Shown: positions 1 through 6,115, counted from the first letter of the stretch. The stretch: 8,904 nt of DNA from Candidatus Fibrimonadales bacterium (GCA_009777135.1 WRMM01000063.1:1-8904); one strand, 5' to 3'. Made by a program: numbers and translations. The notes: generated by a model not told the origin, from the sequence alone.

Positions 1-86
1 CTAAAAACGGCATATTTTTGCATTGCCCATACCCCAAACCCTATACCCCATACCCAAGCATTGAGTTAATCATCAATTACTATAGC
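1..86 (+). repeat. C-run repeat element, copy 1, ending in a promoter-like box
   Basis: Five runs of three or four C (26-28, 32-35, 39-41, 46-49, 53-55) are separated by ATA, AAA or TATA linkers. Positions 1-28 match the reverse complement of 1766-1793 at 26 of 28 bases, including an exact 15-nt block (9-23), so the element extends beyond the simple C-run pattern. After the last run come AAGC and a GAGTTAATCA tail, then TACTATA at 78-84, which resembles a -10 box for the gene starting at 121. The element may extend left beyond the window edge. Its function is unknown. Confidence 0.75.
78..83 (+). promoter_or_regulatory. Putative -10 box for the outer-membrane barrel gene
   Basis: TACTAT lies about 38 nt before the GTG start at 121. 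Equivalent boxes (TACTATATT, CCCTATATT) occur at almost the same distance after the other two repeat copies, which supports a promoter role. No convincing -35 is present at normal spacing; the repeat tail occupies that place. Confidence 0.4.
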
Positions 87-120
87 AAACATTTCAACTC
101 GTTTTTCTACTTTTCACATT

Positions 121-1077
121 GTGCCTTTTATATTTGTCTTGATTTTTCTTCTTTTAACAACTGTTTTTGCCCATGCAGAGAGAGTTGTTGGGGCAAATAG
201 TTCTTTGGAAACCGCGCAGGGAGCTAAATCTGCAGCGCTTGGCTTGGCTATATTGCCTGTGCTAAACGATTTGCCCTCGCTTGCGCAAAATCCCTTGCAG
301 CTTTCAAGCATTGAAAAATTATCGCTCGCCTTTACGCATGTGGCTTATTTTGAAGAAACCGCCTATAACGGCGTTGTGATGGCATTGCCGCTAAGAGATG
401 CGGGAACTCTCGGATTTGCGGCATCTCGCTTTGGAGCAAGCGGCATTCCCTACATAAAAGAGGGCGACCCTCTGCCAGAAGGCGATAACTATAATACATT
501 GAGCATTTCTGACTGGATTTTCACAAGCGCATGGGGAAAGAATTTTGGCAAATGGAATTTGGCTCTTTCTCTGCACTTGCTGAAAAGAGAGTTGGACCAG
601 AGCGGATGGGGATTTCGCTCCGATGCAGCGGCAGGCTATGAATTTTCAAAGAATTTTATGCTAGCGGGCATTGTAAAGGGCTGGACTTCGTCTGCGGTGA
701 AATGGGAAGAGGGGCATTTTGAATACTCCCCGCCAGAAGCGCATATCGCATTTAGATTTAGCGAGCCTTTCCCGTATTTTTACGGCAAAATGAATTTATA
801 TTGGCAAAGCGCGGGAATTTTACGCTCGCAATCAGAAGAAGAAACAAGGGCATGGCAAAATCCTGTAAATTGGTTTTTAGCCAGCAGCGCAGGTTTGGAA
901 TTTCAAACAGACTTTTCTTTTTCTTTGCGAGCGGGCTTGGCAAAAGTCGAAGACGCAAGCACTTTAACCTTGGGCGCAGGAATAAACCCCGTCTCATGGC
1001 TTCTCGCTGACTACGCCTTCCAAATGCACAGCGAATTGTCTTCGGTTCATAGAATTTCGGTGACGGTTAGTTATTAA
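121..1077 (+). CDS. PorV/PorQ-like outer-membrane beta-barrel protein
   Basis: A 318-residue exported protein. Residues 1-19 form a hydrophobic signal peptide ending in AHA, with likely cleavage before E20. The mature N-terminus has GAKSAALGLA (34-43) followed by NDLPSLAQNPLQL (49-61), which resembles the opening of PorV/PorQ/UPF0164-type barrels, where GARSAALGGA and a WNPAGLA-like stretch are usual. The rest is rich in alternating aromatic and small residues, as in beta strands, and the protein ends ISVTVSY, a terminal aromatic fitting a beta-barrel assembly signal. In Bacteroidota, PorV and PorQ serve type IX secretion; a role here is not shown, and other members are generic barrels. The GTG start is the first plausible initiator after an in-frame stop at 67-69, but it lacks a Shine-Dalgarno sequence, and the signal peptide lacks the usual N-terminal positive charge, so the start is uncertain. 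The 3' end overlaps the convergent gene by 11 bp. Confidence 0.75.
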   Translation: MPFIFVLIFLLLTTVFAHAERVVGANSSLETAQGAKSAALGLAILPVLNDLPSLAQNPLQLSSIEKLSLAFTHVAYFEETAYNGVVMALPLRDAGTLGFAASRFGASGIPYIKEGDPLPEGDNYNTLSISDWIFTSAWGKNFGKWNLALSLHLLKRELDQSGWGFRSDAAAGYEFSKNFMLAGIVKGWTSSAVKWEEGHFEYSPPEAHIAFRFSEPFPYFYGKMNLYWQSAGILRSQSEEETRAWQNPVNWFLASSAGLEFQTDFSFSLRAGLAKVEDASTLTLGAGINPVSWLLADYAFQMHSELSSVHRISVTVSY

Positions 1078-1636
1078 AGAACTGTGACCAACCCCTTAAC
1101 CCATCCAACGCCCCATCAATATCCCACTTGCTTTTGTCATACAAAGCGGCATAATTGCTTATAGCCCTAATTTGAACAGCTTGCACCACACACTCTTTGC
1201 AAACAGCAAAAAACGCCGCTCCTTCCATTGATTCAACCTGAGCTATTTTCCCTCTCAACTCCCCCGCTTCTTCTGTTTTTGCGCAACTCAAAACCGTTGC
1301 TCCCTTGACTAGCTTTAGTTTTTTTTCAAAAGGCAAAACGCCAGAGGCAAAAAATGTATTGGGTTCCCAGGGCAAAAATTCAATCAGACAATCGCTTTCC
1401 ACCTCAACTACATCGCAAATACTCAAGCCGCTTGAGCGGTAAGCTCCTGCAATTCCTATTTGAATAGCCTTTTCATATTTCTTGCTTTGAAATGCTTTGC
1501 CCAAGCTAAGAGCTGTTGACAAAATTCCCACCCCAGTTATCAAATAATCATAACCCAGCGGAACTCCATCGGGGAAAATTCCATTTTTTTCCATTTCAGT
1601 AGCGAATACTAGAAGTGTTGGCATGGGAGTATTCAA
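1067..1636 (-). CDS. mqnB: Probable futalosine hydrolase (menaquinone biosynthesis)
   Basis: A 189-residue protein of the MTA/SAH nucleosidase-like (PNP/UDP phosphorylase) superfamily. Futalosine hydrolase removes hypoxanthine from futalosine to give dehypoxanthine futalosine in the alternative cytosolic menaquinone route. Visible features are FATEME (11-16), with an acidic residue near the nucleosidase catalytic glutamate site, the glycine motif GIAGAY (61-66), VESMEGAAFF (134-143) for ribose binding, and RAISNYAALYDKSKWDI (157-173). The SN in place of the SD of MTA/SAH nucleosidases, followed by DKSKW, favours futalosine hydrolase. Length is slightly short for the family. The start is read as TTG at 1636-1634 because GGAG (1645-1642) lies 5 nt before it; an in-frame ATG at 1624 gives a protein four residues shorter but has no well-placed ribosome site. 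No other mqn gene is in the window. The alternative is a related nucleosidase of other specificity. Confidence 0.78.
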   Translation of the reverse strand: MNTPMPTLLVFATEMEKNGIFPDGVPLGYDYLITGVGILSTALSLGKAFQSKKYEKAIQIGIAGAYRSSGLSICDVVEVESDCLIEFLPWEPNTFFASGVLPFEKKLKLVKGATVLSCAKTEEAGELRGKIAQVESMEGAAFFAVCKECVVQAVQIRAISNYAALYDKSKWDIDGALDGLRGWSQFFNN

Positions 1637-1641
1637 AACTG

Positions 1642-1645
1642 CTCC
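1642..1645 (-). promoter_or_regulatory. Ribosome binding site deciding the TTG start of mqnB
   Basis: GGAG on the minus strand stands 5 nt upstream of the TTG at 1636. The competing ATG at 1624 would be 17 nt away, too far, so this site favours the non-ATG start. Confidence 0.55.
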
Positions 1646-1686
1646 AATAAATACTTTGTTTCCAATCTGAAACGGGCATGGAAAGG

Positions 1687-1706
1687 AATATAGAAATAAT
1701 ATAGGG
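1687..1706 (-). promoter_or_regulatory. Putative tandem -10 boxes for mqnB
   Basis: Reading the minus strand, CCCTATATT (1706-1698) is followed by TTTCTATATT (1696-1687). The first sits 18 nt after the last C-run of repeat copy 2, matching the position of TACTATA(TT) in copies 1 and 3. Either would give a leader of roughly 40-55 nt before the TTG start. No clear -35 is seen. Confidence 0.4.
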
Positions 1707-1793
1707 TGCTGATTTACTCGGCTTGGGTATGGGGTATGGGGTATGGGGTATAGGGTTTGGGGTTTGGGCGATGCAAAAATATGCCCTTTTTAG
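1698..1793 (-). repeat. C-run repeat element, copy 2 (G-rich on the plus strand)
   Basis: On the plus strand there are seven G-runs of three or four (1725-1727, 1731-1734, 1738-1741, 1745-1748, 1753-1755, 1759-1762, 1766-1768) with loops of 3-4 nt (TAT, TATA, TTT). This meets the usual pattern for an intramolecular G-quadruplex several times over. Read on the minus strand it has the same order as copy 1: CTAAAAA, GGCATATTTTTGCAT, C-runs, AAGC, GAGTAAATCA, then CCCTATATT. It lies directly upstream of mqnB in the same orientation relative to the gene as copies 1 and 3. Confidence 0.85.
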
Positions 1794-1820
1794 CGAATTT
1801 AAGCCATTTTTTGTGAAATT

Positions 1821-1879
1821 CCCCATACCCCAAACCCCATACCCTAAACCCAAGCGAGTAAATCAACGTTTACTATATT
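1821..1879 (+). repeat. C-run repeat element, copy 3
   Basis: Five C-runs (1821-1824, 1828-1831, 1835-1838, 1842-1844, 1849-1851) with ATA/AAA/TAAA linkers, then AAGC, GAGTAAATCA and TACTATATT. CCCCATACCCC (1821-1831) is the exact reverse complement of GGGGTATGGGG at 1731-1741 and 1738-1748 in copy 2, so copies 2 and 3 form an inverted pair around a loop of about 52 nt. The left flank (1795-1820) only loosely resembles the conserved 5' block of the other copies. Confidence 0.85.
1871..1879 (+). promoter_or_regulatory. Putative -10 box for the 173-aa gene and pheT
   Basis: TACTATATT begins 19 nt after the last C-run of repeat copy 3. It ends 6 nt before the ATG at 1886, so transcription from it would begin at or next to the start codon and yield a leaderless message. 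TATAAT at 1879-1884 would start transcription inside the gene and is less likely to serve this start. Confidence 0.4.
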
Positions 1880-1885
1880 ATAATT

Positions 1886-2407
1886 ATGGATATTAAGAAA
1901 CTTTCACTCATAGCACTTGTTGCTGCCTCCGTTATCACCAATTTGGTGCTTTTTATGGGGAAGGGAAGCGCTGCTAGCAAAGCTCAAGCCGAAGTTAAAA
2001 AGGCTAGAGAAGATGCAGCATACGTCAGGTCTCAGACTAACGACATTATTTTAAATAATAATTTGTTGTGGTCTATAATAGACAGTACTTGGAAAAGTCC
2101 TGATAAATCCAGGGCTGCCATCAAAAGGCTTGCTGATTCTCAGCGAGTTCCTCGCTGCAATGGCAAAGCCTGCGCTGGAAATGAGGAAGAAGCCCGCTTG
2201 AGGACCAATATAGTCTCCAATGCTCAAGAGCGCAACATAACGGTTGGCTGGGGCAGCAGCGGAAAGACCAGCATGAAGTACTCTTTCAAAGTCGTTTACG
2301 ACAATAGAGACAGGTTTGCAACCATAGACGTAAGCGACCTTCTGGGTCAAGGTATTTCTGCATCAGAAGCTGAAACAGAAACTGAAGAAGAAGGCGAAGA
2401 AGAATAG
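1886..2407 (+). CDS. Membrane-anchored hypothetical protein with acidic tail
   Basis: 173 residues; I do not recognise the family. It has a short basic N-terminus (MDIKK), one hydrophobic segment at about 6-24 that reads as a signal anchor, then a charged, alanine-rich stretch (30-50) that could form a short coiled coil. Residues 62-82 look helical, C91 and C96 lie close together (CNGKAC) and could pair by disulfide or bind metal, and 117-154 look like beta strands. The C-terminus (159-173) is almost entirely acidic (E/T/A). No signal-peptidase site is obvious, so a protein anchored in the inner membrane and facing the periplasm is the simplest topology. The ATG has no Shine-Dalgarno sequence and may be leaderless. 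pheT follows after 12 nt, suggesting co-transcription; a functional link to tRNA charging is not evident. Confidence 0.7.
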   Translation: MDIKKLSLIALVAASVITNLVLFMGKGSAASKAQAEVKKAREDAAYVRSQTNDIILNNNLLWSIIDSTWKSPDKSRAAIKRLADSQRVPRCNGKACAGNEEEARLRTNIVSNAQERNITVGWGSSGKTSMKYSFKVVYDNRDRFATIDVSDLLGQGISASEAETETEEEGEEE

Positions 2408-2419
2408 TATATTCCCTCT

Positions 2420-4798
2420 ATGAAAATCAGTTTGAATTGGTTAAAAAGGCATCTTGATATAAAGGTGCCTGTAGATGAGATTTCTTCAAAGCTTACTAGT
2501 CTAGGGTTTGAAGTAGAGGGTATAGAAGAATTTGGAAAAGTCTATAGTGGTTTGCTTATAGCCGAAGTTTTGGAATGCGGTCCGCATCCCGATAGCGACC
2601 ATTTGAGCGTTGCAAAGGTTTTTGACGGCAAAGAGTATCTGCAAATAGTTTGCGGAGCCCCGAATGTCAAAGCTGGAATAAAAGCAGTTCTTGCCCCCAT
2701 AGGCGTTGAGCTGCCATTCCCAGATGGCAAAAACTTGAAAATAAAAAAATCAAAAATCCGCGGAATTGAAAGTTTTGGCATGCTCTGCGCAGAAGATGAA
2801 ATAGGTCTCTCAGACAACCACGAAGGAATAATGATTCTGCCAAGCGAAGCCCCGGTAGGCAAACCCTTCGCCGACCTAGGCTACTACGATACCGTATTCG
2901 AACTAAACGTAACCCCAAACCGCCCCGACGCTCTATCTCATCTAGGAATAGCAAGAGAATTAGCAGCGGCATTCAAATTGTCTGAACCCCGATGGCCCCG
3001 ATTATCCGATTTACCCGATTCCAGAAATGAAAATCAAAATATCCAATTAAAAGTTTTGGCTCCTGCAGCTTGTCCTCATTATGTTGGTCGTGTTATTAAC
3101 GATGTGAAAATAGCTCCTAGTCCGGAGTGGTTGCAGAAGTTGTTGAGAGCGGTTGGGATGAATCCTATAAATAATGTTGTGGATATTACGAATTTTGTTC
3201 TTATGGATATTGGGCAACCGTTGCACAGCTTTGATTTAGGCAAACTGAGCGGTGGAGAAGTGGTGGTTCGCTTTGCTGAAGAAGGCGAAAAGATTACCAC
3301 ATTAGATGGCAAAGAACATGCGTTGCAAAGCACAGACCTTGCTATTTGCGATGGAAGTCGCCCTGCCTGCGTTGCAGGCGTTATGGGTGGTTTGGAATCC
3401 GAAATCACAGAAGAAACCAAAGATGTATTTTTAGAAGCAGCGTTTTTTAATCCAACCGTTGTTCGCAAACAAGCCAAGAGGCTTGGCATTTCAAGCGATT
3501 CTAGCTATCGCTTTGAGCGAGGCGTTGATTTTGAGTTGCAGAATTTTGCAAGCGACTATGCTTGCTCCCTTATTGCGGAGCTTGCAGGCGGAAAAGTTTC
3601 CGAGCAGAAACTTGAATTTATTTCGCCAGAGCATTTGCCCAAACGCTCTGCAGTGCCTTTGCGCGAAGAACGCATTGAGAAACTTTTGGGCATAAAGGTT
3701 CCTTTGGAACAGGCAAAAAAACTTTTGGAAGGAATCGGTATAAAGGATATTATGCCAAGCTGGCGTTTTGATTTGGAACGAGAAGCGGATTTAATAGAAG
3801 AAGTTGCAAGGTTAATTGGCTACGATAAAATTCCCTACGATGTTCCTAGTTTCAAAGCGGAGCCAAACGAATTGCCGCTTCAAGAAAAAATAAACCGCAA
3901 AATTCGCTATTCTCTTTCTGCGCTTGGTTTGCACGAATGTCTTTCGCTTCGCTTTACCAGCAAAAAGAAAACCGAGTGGGTATTTGGCAATAGTGATGGT
4001 AGCGATGATAAAAGAGCAAAGCCTGCGGAACTTTTGAACCCTTTAAGCGAAGATTTAGGCGTGTTGCCAACAAGCACTCTCCCGAATTTGATTTTCAGCG
4101 CGGCAGAAAATGCAAAGCATCAAAAATCGGTTCGCCTTTTTGAAGTTTCAAAAGCGCAATTTCCCACGCCGGAAACCGCAAGCGAAAAAGACCCAGGATT
4201 TGAGGAAATTCCTTTGCTGGGCATTGTTTATGCAGAGCCAAAAATGGAATTTTTGCAGTTCAAGGGTTTGCTGAATGCTTTCTTCAAAAGGCTGCATGTT
4301 AATGTAAATTTTGAGGTGCCAGAAACCCCCGAAGTATTTTTGCATCCGGGCCGCTCGGCAGTTCTTAAGCTTGGCAAAAAAATCTTGGGTTGCTGCGGCG
4401 TATTGCATCCTGCTGTTCAAAGCAAGTTTGATTTTAAAATGGATGCTTTTGTTTGCGAAATAAATTTATCTGTTTTGGAAACAGCATTTTTGAAACCAGT
4501 TTCATTCAAAGAATTTTCCAAGCAAATGATTATAGAGCGAGATGTTTCCATTGAAGCGGATGAATTTGCAACTCATGCAGAATTGCTTTCAAAATTCAAA
4601 GGCTTTAATCCAAAATACTTGGCAGGCATTGAGCTTTTAAGCGTTTATCAAGGCGAAAAAATTGCCGCAGGCAAAAAGAATTTGCTTTATCGCTTTTACT
4701 ACCAAGCCCCTGACCGCACCCTCACAGACGACGAAATAAACGCAGTGCATTCAAAGCTACGCGAGAAGATTGCGAGTGCGGGGCTTGCGTTGAGGTAG
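2420..4798 (+). CDS. pheT: Phenylalanine--tRNA ligase beta subunit
   Basis: Beta chain of the cytoplasmic alpha2-beta2 phenylalanyl-tRNA synthetase, which joins Phe to tRNA-Phe; beta handles tRNA binding and editing. The 792 residues match the usual full bacterial form. Domains in order: N-terminal segment (MKISLNWLKRHLDI), OB-fold tRNA-binding domain (about 41-150, with HPDSDHL at 56-62 and QIVCGAPN at 75-82), the ELNVTPNRPDALSHLGIARE block (161-180), B3/B4 editing region (about 215-385, including VVDITNFVLMDIGQPLHSFD and the RFERG motif), B5 domain (about 405-470), catalytic-like core, and C-terminal anticodon-binding FDX-ACB domain (last ~100 residues, ending near DRTLTDDEINAVHSKLREKI). 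No frameshift or truncation. The ATG at 2420 fits the family N-terminus but has no clear ribosome site. pheS, commonly immediately upstream, is absent; the 173-aa gene stands there instead. Confidence 0.97.
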   Translation: MKISLNWLKRHLDIKVPVDEISSKLTSLGFEVEGIEEFGKVYSGLLIAEVLECGPHPDSDHLSVAKVFDGKEYLQIVCGAPNVKAGIKAVLAPIGVELPFPDGKNLKIKKSKIRGIESFGMLCAEDEIGLSDNHEGIMILPSEAPVGKPFADLGYYDTVFELNVTPNRPDALSHLGIARELAAAFKLSEPRWPRLSDLPDSRNENQNIQLKVLAPAACPHYVGRVINDVKIAPSPEWLQKLLRAVGMNPINNVVDITNFVLMDIGQPLHSFDLGKLSGGEVVVRFAEEGEKITTLDGKEHALQSTDLAICDGSRPACVAGVMGGLESEITEETKDVFLEAAFFNPTVVRKQAKRLGISSDSSYRFERGVDFELQNFASDYACSLIAELAGGKVSEQKLEFISPEHLPKRSAVPLREERIEKLLGIKVPLEQAKKLLEGIGIKDIMPSWRFDLEREADLIEEVARLIGYDKIPYDVPSFKAEPNELPLQEKINRKIRYSLSALGLHECLSLRFTSKKKTEWVFGNSDGSDDKRAKPAELLNPLSEDLGVLPTSTLPNLIFSAAENAKHQKSVRLFEVSKAQFPTPETASEKDPGFEEIPLLGIVYAEPKMEFLQFKGLLNAFFKRLHVNVNFEVPETPEVFLHPGRSAVLKLGKKILGCCGVLHPAVQSKFDFKMDAFVCEINLSVLETAFLKPVSFKEFSKQMIIERDVSIEADEFATHAELLSKFKGFNPKYLAGIELLSVYQGEKIAAGKKNLLYRFYYQAPDRTLTDDEINAVHSKLREKIASAGLALR

Positions 4799-4813
4799 CT
4801 TTCAGAGCAAGAA

Positions 4814-4829
4814 AGGGTAGGGCTACCCT
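4814..4829. terminator. Short hairpin between convergent pheT and fic
   Basis: AGGGTA (4814-4819) pairs with TACCCT (4824-4829) around a GGGC loop, with a possible seventh G-C pair. It spans the gap between the pheT stop (4796-4798) and the fic stop (4823-4825), overlapping the last fic codons. On the minus strand it is followed by a T-rich stretch (CTTTCTT), so it fits fic better than pheT; the plus strand has no T tract. A weak or bidirectional terminator is inferred. Confidence 0.4.
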
Positions 4830-6007
4830 AGCCGCAGCATTTCTTTATTGCTCATAACATCGTCTATCAAGCCTGTTATATCCGTAGCTTCAAATTTCAT
4901 ATTTTGATTTGGCTTTTTAATGGGTTTTAATATTCCGAAATTGCTAGCATCTTCTAAAATATTATAGGCAGATTTTAATGCTAGATTCAATTTTTCAGCA
5001 ACAAACTTTGCATCCACAACTGGATTTTCAACCAAAACATCTATAAGCTTCCAAACATTTGAACTCTCTTTTGCCTTAATGTTTGATTTCCAGTTATTTA
5101 TTATATCGTCAATCTTAACGACCATAGAACTGCCAGCTTGCACGGCGAAAATTATTCCTTCTGCAATTTCTTTTATAATTGAGATGTAATTTCCATTGTG
5201 GAATTCGTTTAGCGCAGAATAATAAGCATCAATCTTGTTCAGCAAACCTACGGAAATAGGCAGGGAAGAGTTCCTGAAAATTCCGTTGTTTTTCAAAATC
5301 CTCTGAATCAATGCGCGCCCGGTTCTGCCGTTGCCATCTATAAAAGGATGAATTATTTCAAATTGAGCATGAGATATAGCCGCCAAAATTACGGGGTTTA
5401 AATTTATGCGATTTGAAAATGCTACCCAGTCTTTCAAATATTCTTTTATATGTTTGCAGTGAGGCGGAACAAAAGACGCTTTGCCAGGGCTTAAGCTATC
5501 CCCTCCGATCCACACTTGCTGTTCTCTTATTTTTCCGGCAATGCCGGGATTTGTTTTGTGAAACAATATTTTATGAATTTCCATAATCAAATCAAAACTG
5601 ATTTTTGAATCAAATTCTAGAGCCGTTTTCATTGCAGAAATATTGCTTGCTATAATACGGGAATTTTTTGGAGCTTTGCTATCCAGCTCTGCAATGGCTA
5701 TGTTTTTGGCGGAGGCTGTTAAATTTTCAATCTGAGAACTGGAAGCTGATTCGCTTCTTAGCATTATCGCAGGAATGTTATAGCCCTTGCTTTTCAGCAT
5801 TTCGTCAAAACGGGTTGCTAAAATAACGGCATCATCAATTTCTGCCTGAAGCTCGGAGCTAACGGAAAAATCAATTTTTTCAATTTTGCAAGGCAATGCC
5901 GCTTTATATTTATCAGCGATCATTTTCCTTTGCCGTCTTGACAGCAAATCGGTATCAATAGCGCTATGCCAAGCGTATTCTTCATACTGGACTGCTTCAA
6001 ATTTCAT
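4823..6007 (-). CDS. Fic family protein (probable AMP transferase, self-inhibited class II)
   Basis: 394 residues. The Fic core motif HPFIDGNGRTGR is complete at 220-231; H220 is the expected catalytic base, D224 the expected metal ligand and the GNGR segment the phosphate-binding anion hole, so AMP transfer from ATP to a protein hydroxyl is predicted. SSQIEN at 90-95 fits the inhibitory helix motif (S/T)xxxE(G/N); with E94 N-terminal to the Fic fold this is a class II enzyme expected to restrain itself. VWIGGDSLSPGKASFVPP (165-182) is the target-positioning flap. An N-terminal Fic_N-like part (about 1-90) precedes it, and residues 315-365 look like a winged-helix DNA-binding domain, as in many stand-alone chromosomal Fic proteins. 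The ATG at 6007 has AAGAAGG 6 nt upstream. There is no separate antitoxin gene beside it. Its target is unknown, and some relatives instead remove AMP or transfer other groups. Confidence 0.9.
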   Translation of the reverse strand: MKFEAVQYEEYAWHSAIDTDLLSRRQRKMIADKYKAALPCKIEKIDFSVSSELQAEIDDAVILATRFDEMLKSKGYNIPAIMLRSESASSSQIENLTASAKNIAIAELDSKAPKNSRIIASNISAMKTALEFDSKISFDLIMEIHKILFHKTNPGIAGKIREQQVWIGGDSLSPGKASFVPPHCKHIKEYLKDWVAFSNRINLNPVILAAISHAQFEIIHPFIDGNGRTGRALIQRILKNNGIFRNSSLPISVGLLNKIDAYYSALNEFHNGNYISIIKEIAEGIIFAVQAGSSMVVKIDDIINNWKSNIKAKESSNVWKLIDVLVENPVVDAKFVAEKLNLALKSAYNILEDASNFGILKPIKKPNQNMKFEATDITGLIDDVMSNKEMLRLG

Positions 6008-6013
6008 AAAAAA

Positions 6014-6020
6014 CCTTCTT
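6014..6020 (-). promoter_or_regulatory. Ribosome binding site of fic
   Basis: AAGAAGG on the minus strand, 6 nt before the ATG at 6007. Its AAGAA portion is also the end of one arm of the inverted repeat, so it can be base-paired in one of two alternative folds. Confidence 0.65.
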
Positions 6021-6066
6021 TCAAAAGAAAATAGAAATTTTGAAAGAAAAGTGATTTTCTTTCAAA
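6016..6066 (-). promoter_or_regulatory. Three-part inverted repeat in the fic leader (possible RNA switch or operator)
   Basis: Three related segments. A is TTCTTTCAAAA (6016-6026), B is TTTTGAAAGAAAA (6038-6050) and C is TTTTCTTTCAAA (6055-6066), given on the plus strand. B pairs perfectly with C (12 bp, 4-nt loop GTGA) or with A (11 bp, 11-nt loop), but not both. In a fic transcript the A arm contains most of the ribosome binding site, so A-B pairing would hide it and C-B pairing would free it. The same symmetry could instead be a DNA operator with three half-sites. The palindromes are certain; their role is inferred. Confidence 0.6.
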
Positions 6067-6086
6067 CCATAATAAATCCTGCTAAC

Positions 6087-6115
6087 TATACAATTTGATG
6101 ACGCACCGTTGACAA
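6087..6115 (-). promoter_or_regulatory. Putative fic promoter
   Basis: On the minus strand TTGTCA (6115-6110) and TGTATA (6092-6087) are separated by 17 nt, a standard sigma70 spacing. Transcription would begin near 6080, placing the inverted repeats 6016-6066 inside the fic leader RNA. Confidence 0.45.

Noticed and set aside
18..200. Plus-strand 60-aa open frame through repeat copy 1
   Set aside because: Its first third is only translated C-run repeat (PYPKPYTPYP) and the rest overlaps the signal-peptide region of the barrel gene in another frame; no ribosome site.
1769..1786. GGGC...GCCC hairpin at the edge of repeat copy 2 as a terminator
   Set aside because: Only four or five base pairs form, and it lies upstream of gene starts rather than after a gene.
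26..1851. CRISPR array or telomere-like repeat
   Set aside because: The heptads have no unique spacers of constant length, occur in short clusters next to promoters, and the copies alternate strand with gene direction.
1596..1853. Minus-strand 85-aa open frame between mqnB and the 173-aa gene
   Set aside because: It is made largely of translated repeat copies 2 and 3 and overlaps the mqnB start in another frame; no protein-like composition.
2408..2419. T-box or attenuator leader controlling pheT
   Set aside because: Only 12 nt separate pheT from the upstream gene; there is no room for such a leader. TAGTATATT at 2405-2413 resembles a -10 box but is too weakly supported to list.
2860..3240. 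Shift in codon style within pheT (C/A-ending codons, then T/G-ending) suggesting recombination
   Set aside because: Domains are continuous and the shift is a visual impression over about 130 codons; it could be chance, and no computation was possible.
2542..4420. Several minus- and plus-strand open frames of 78-136 aa inside pheT
   Set aside because: All lie within the well-supported pheT frame and have no ribosome sites or family resemblance.
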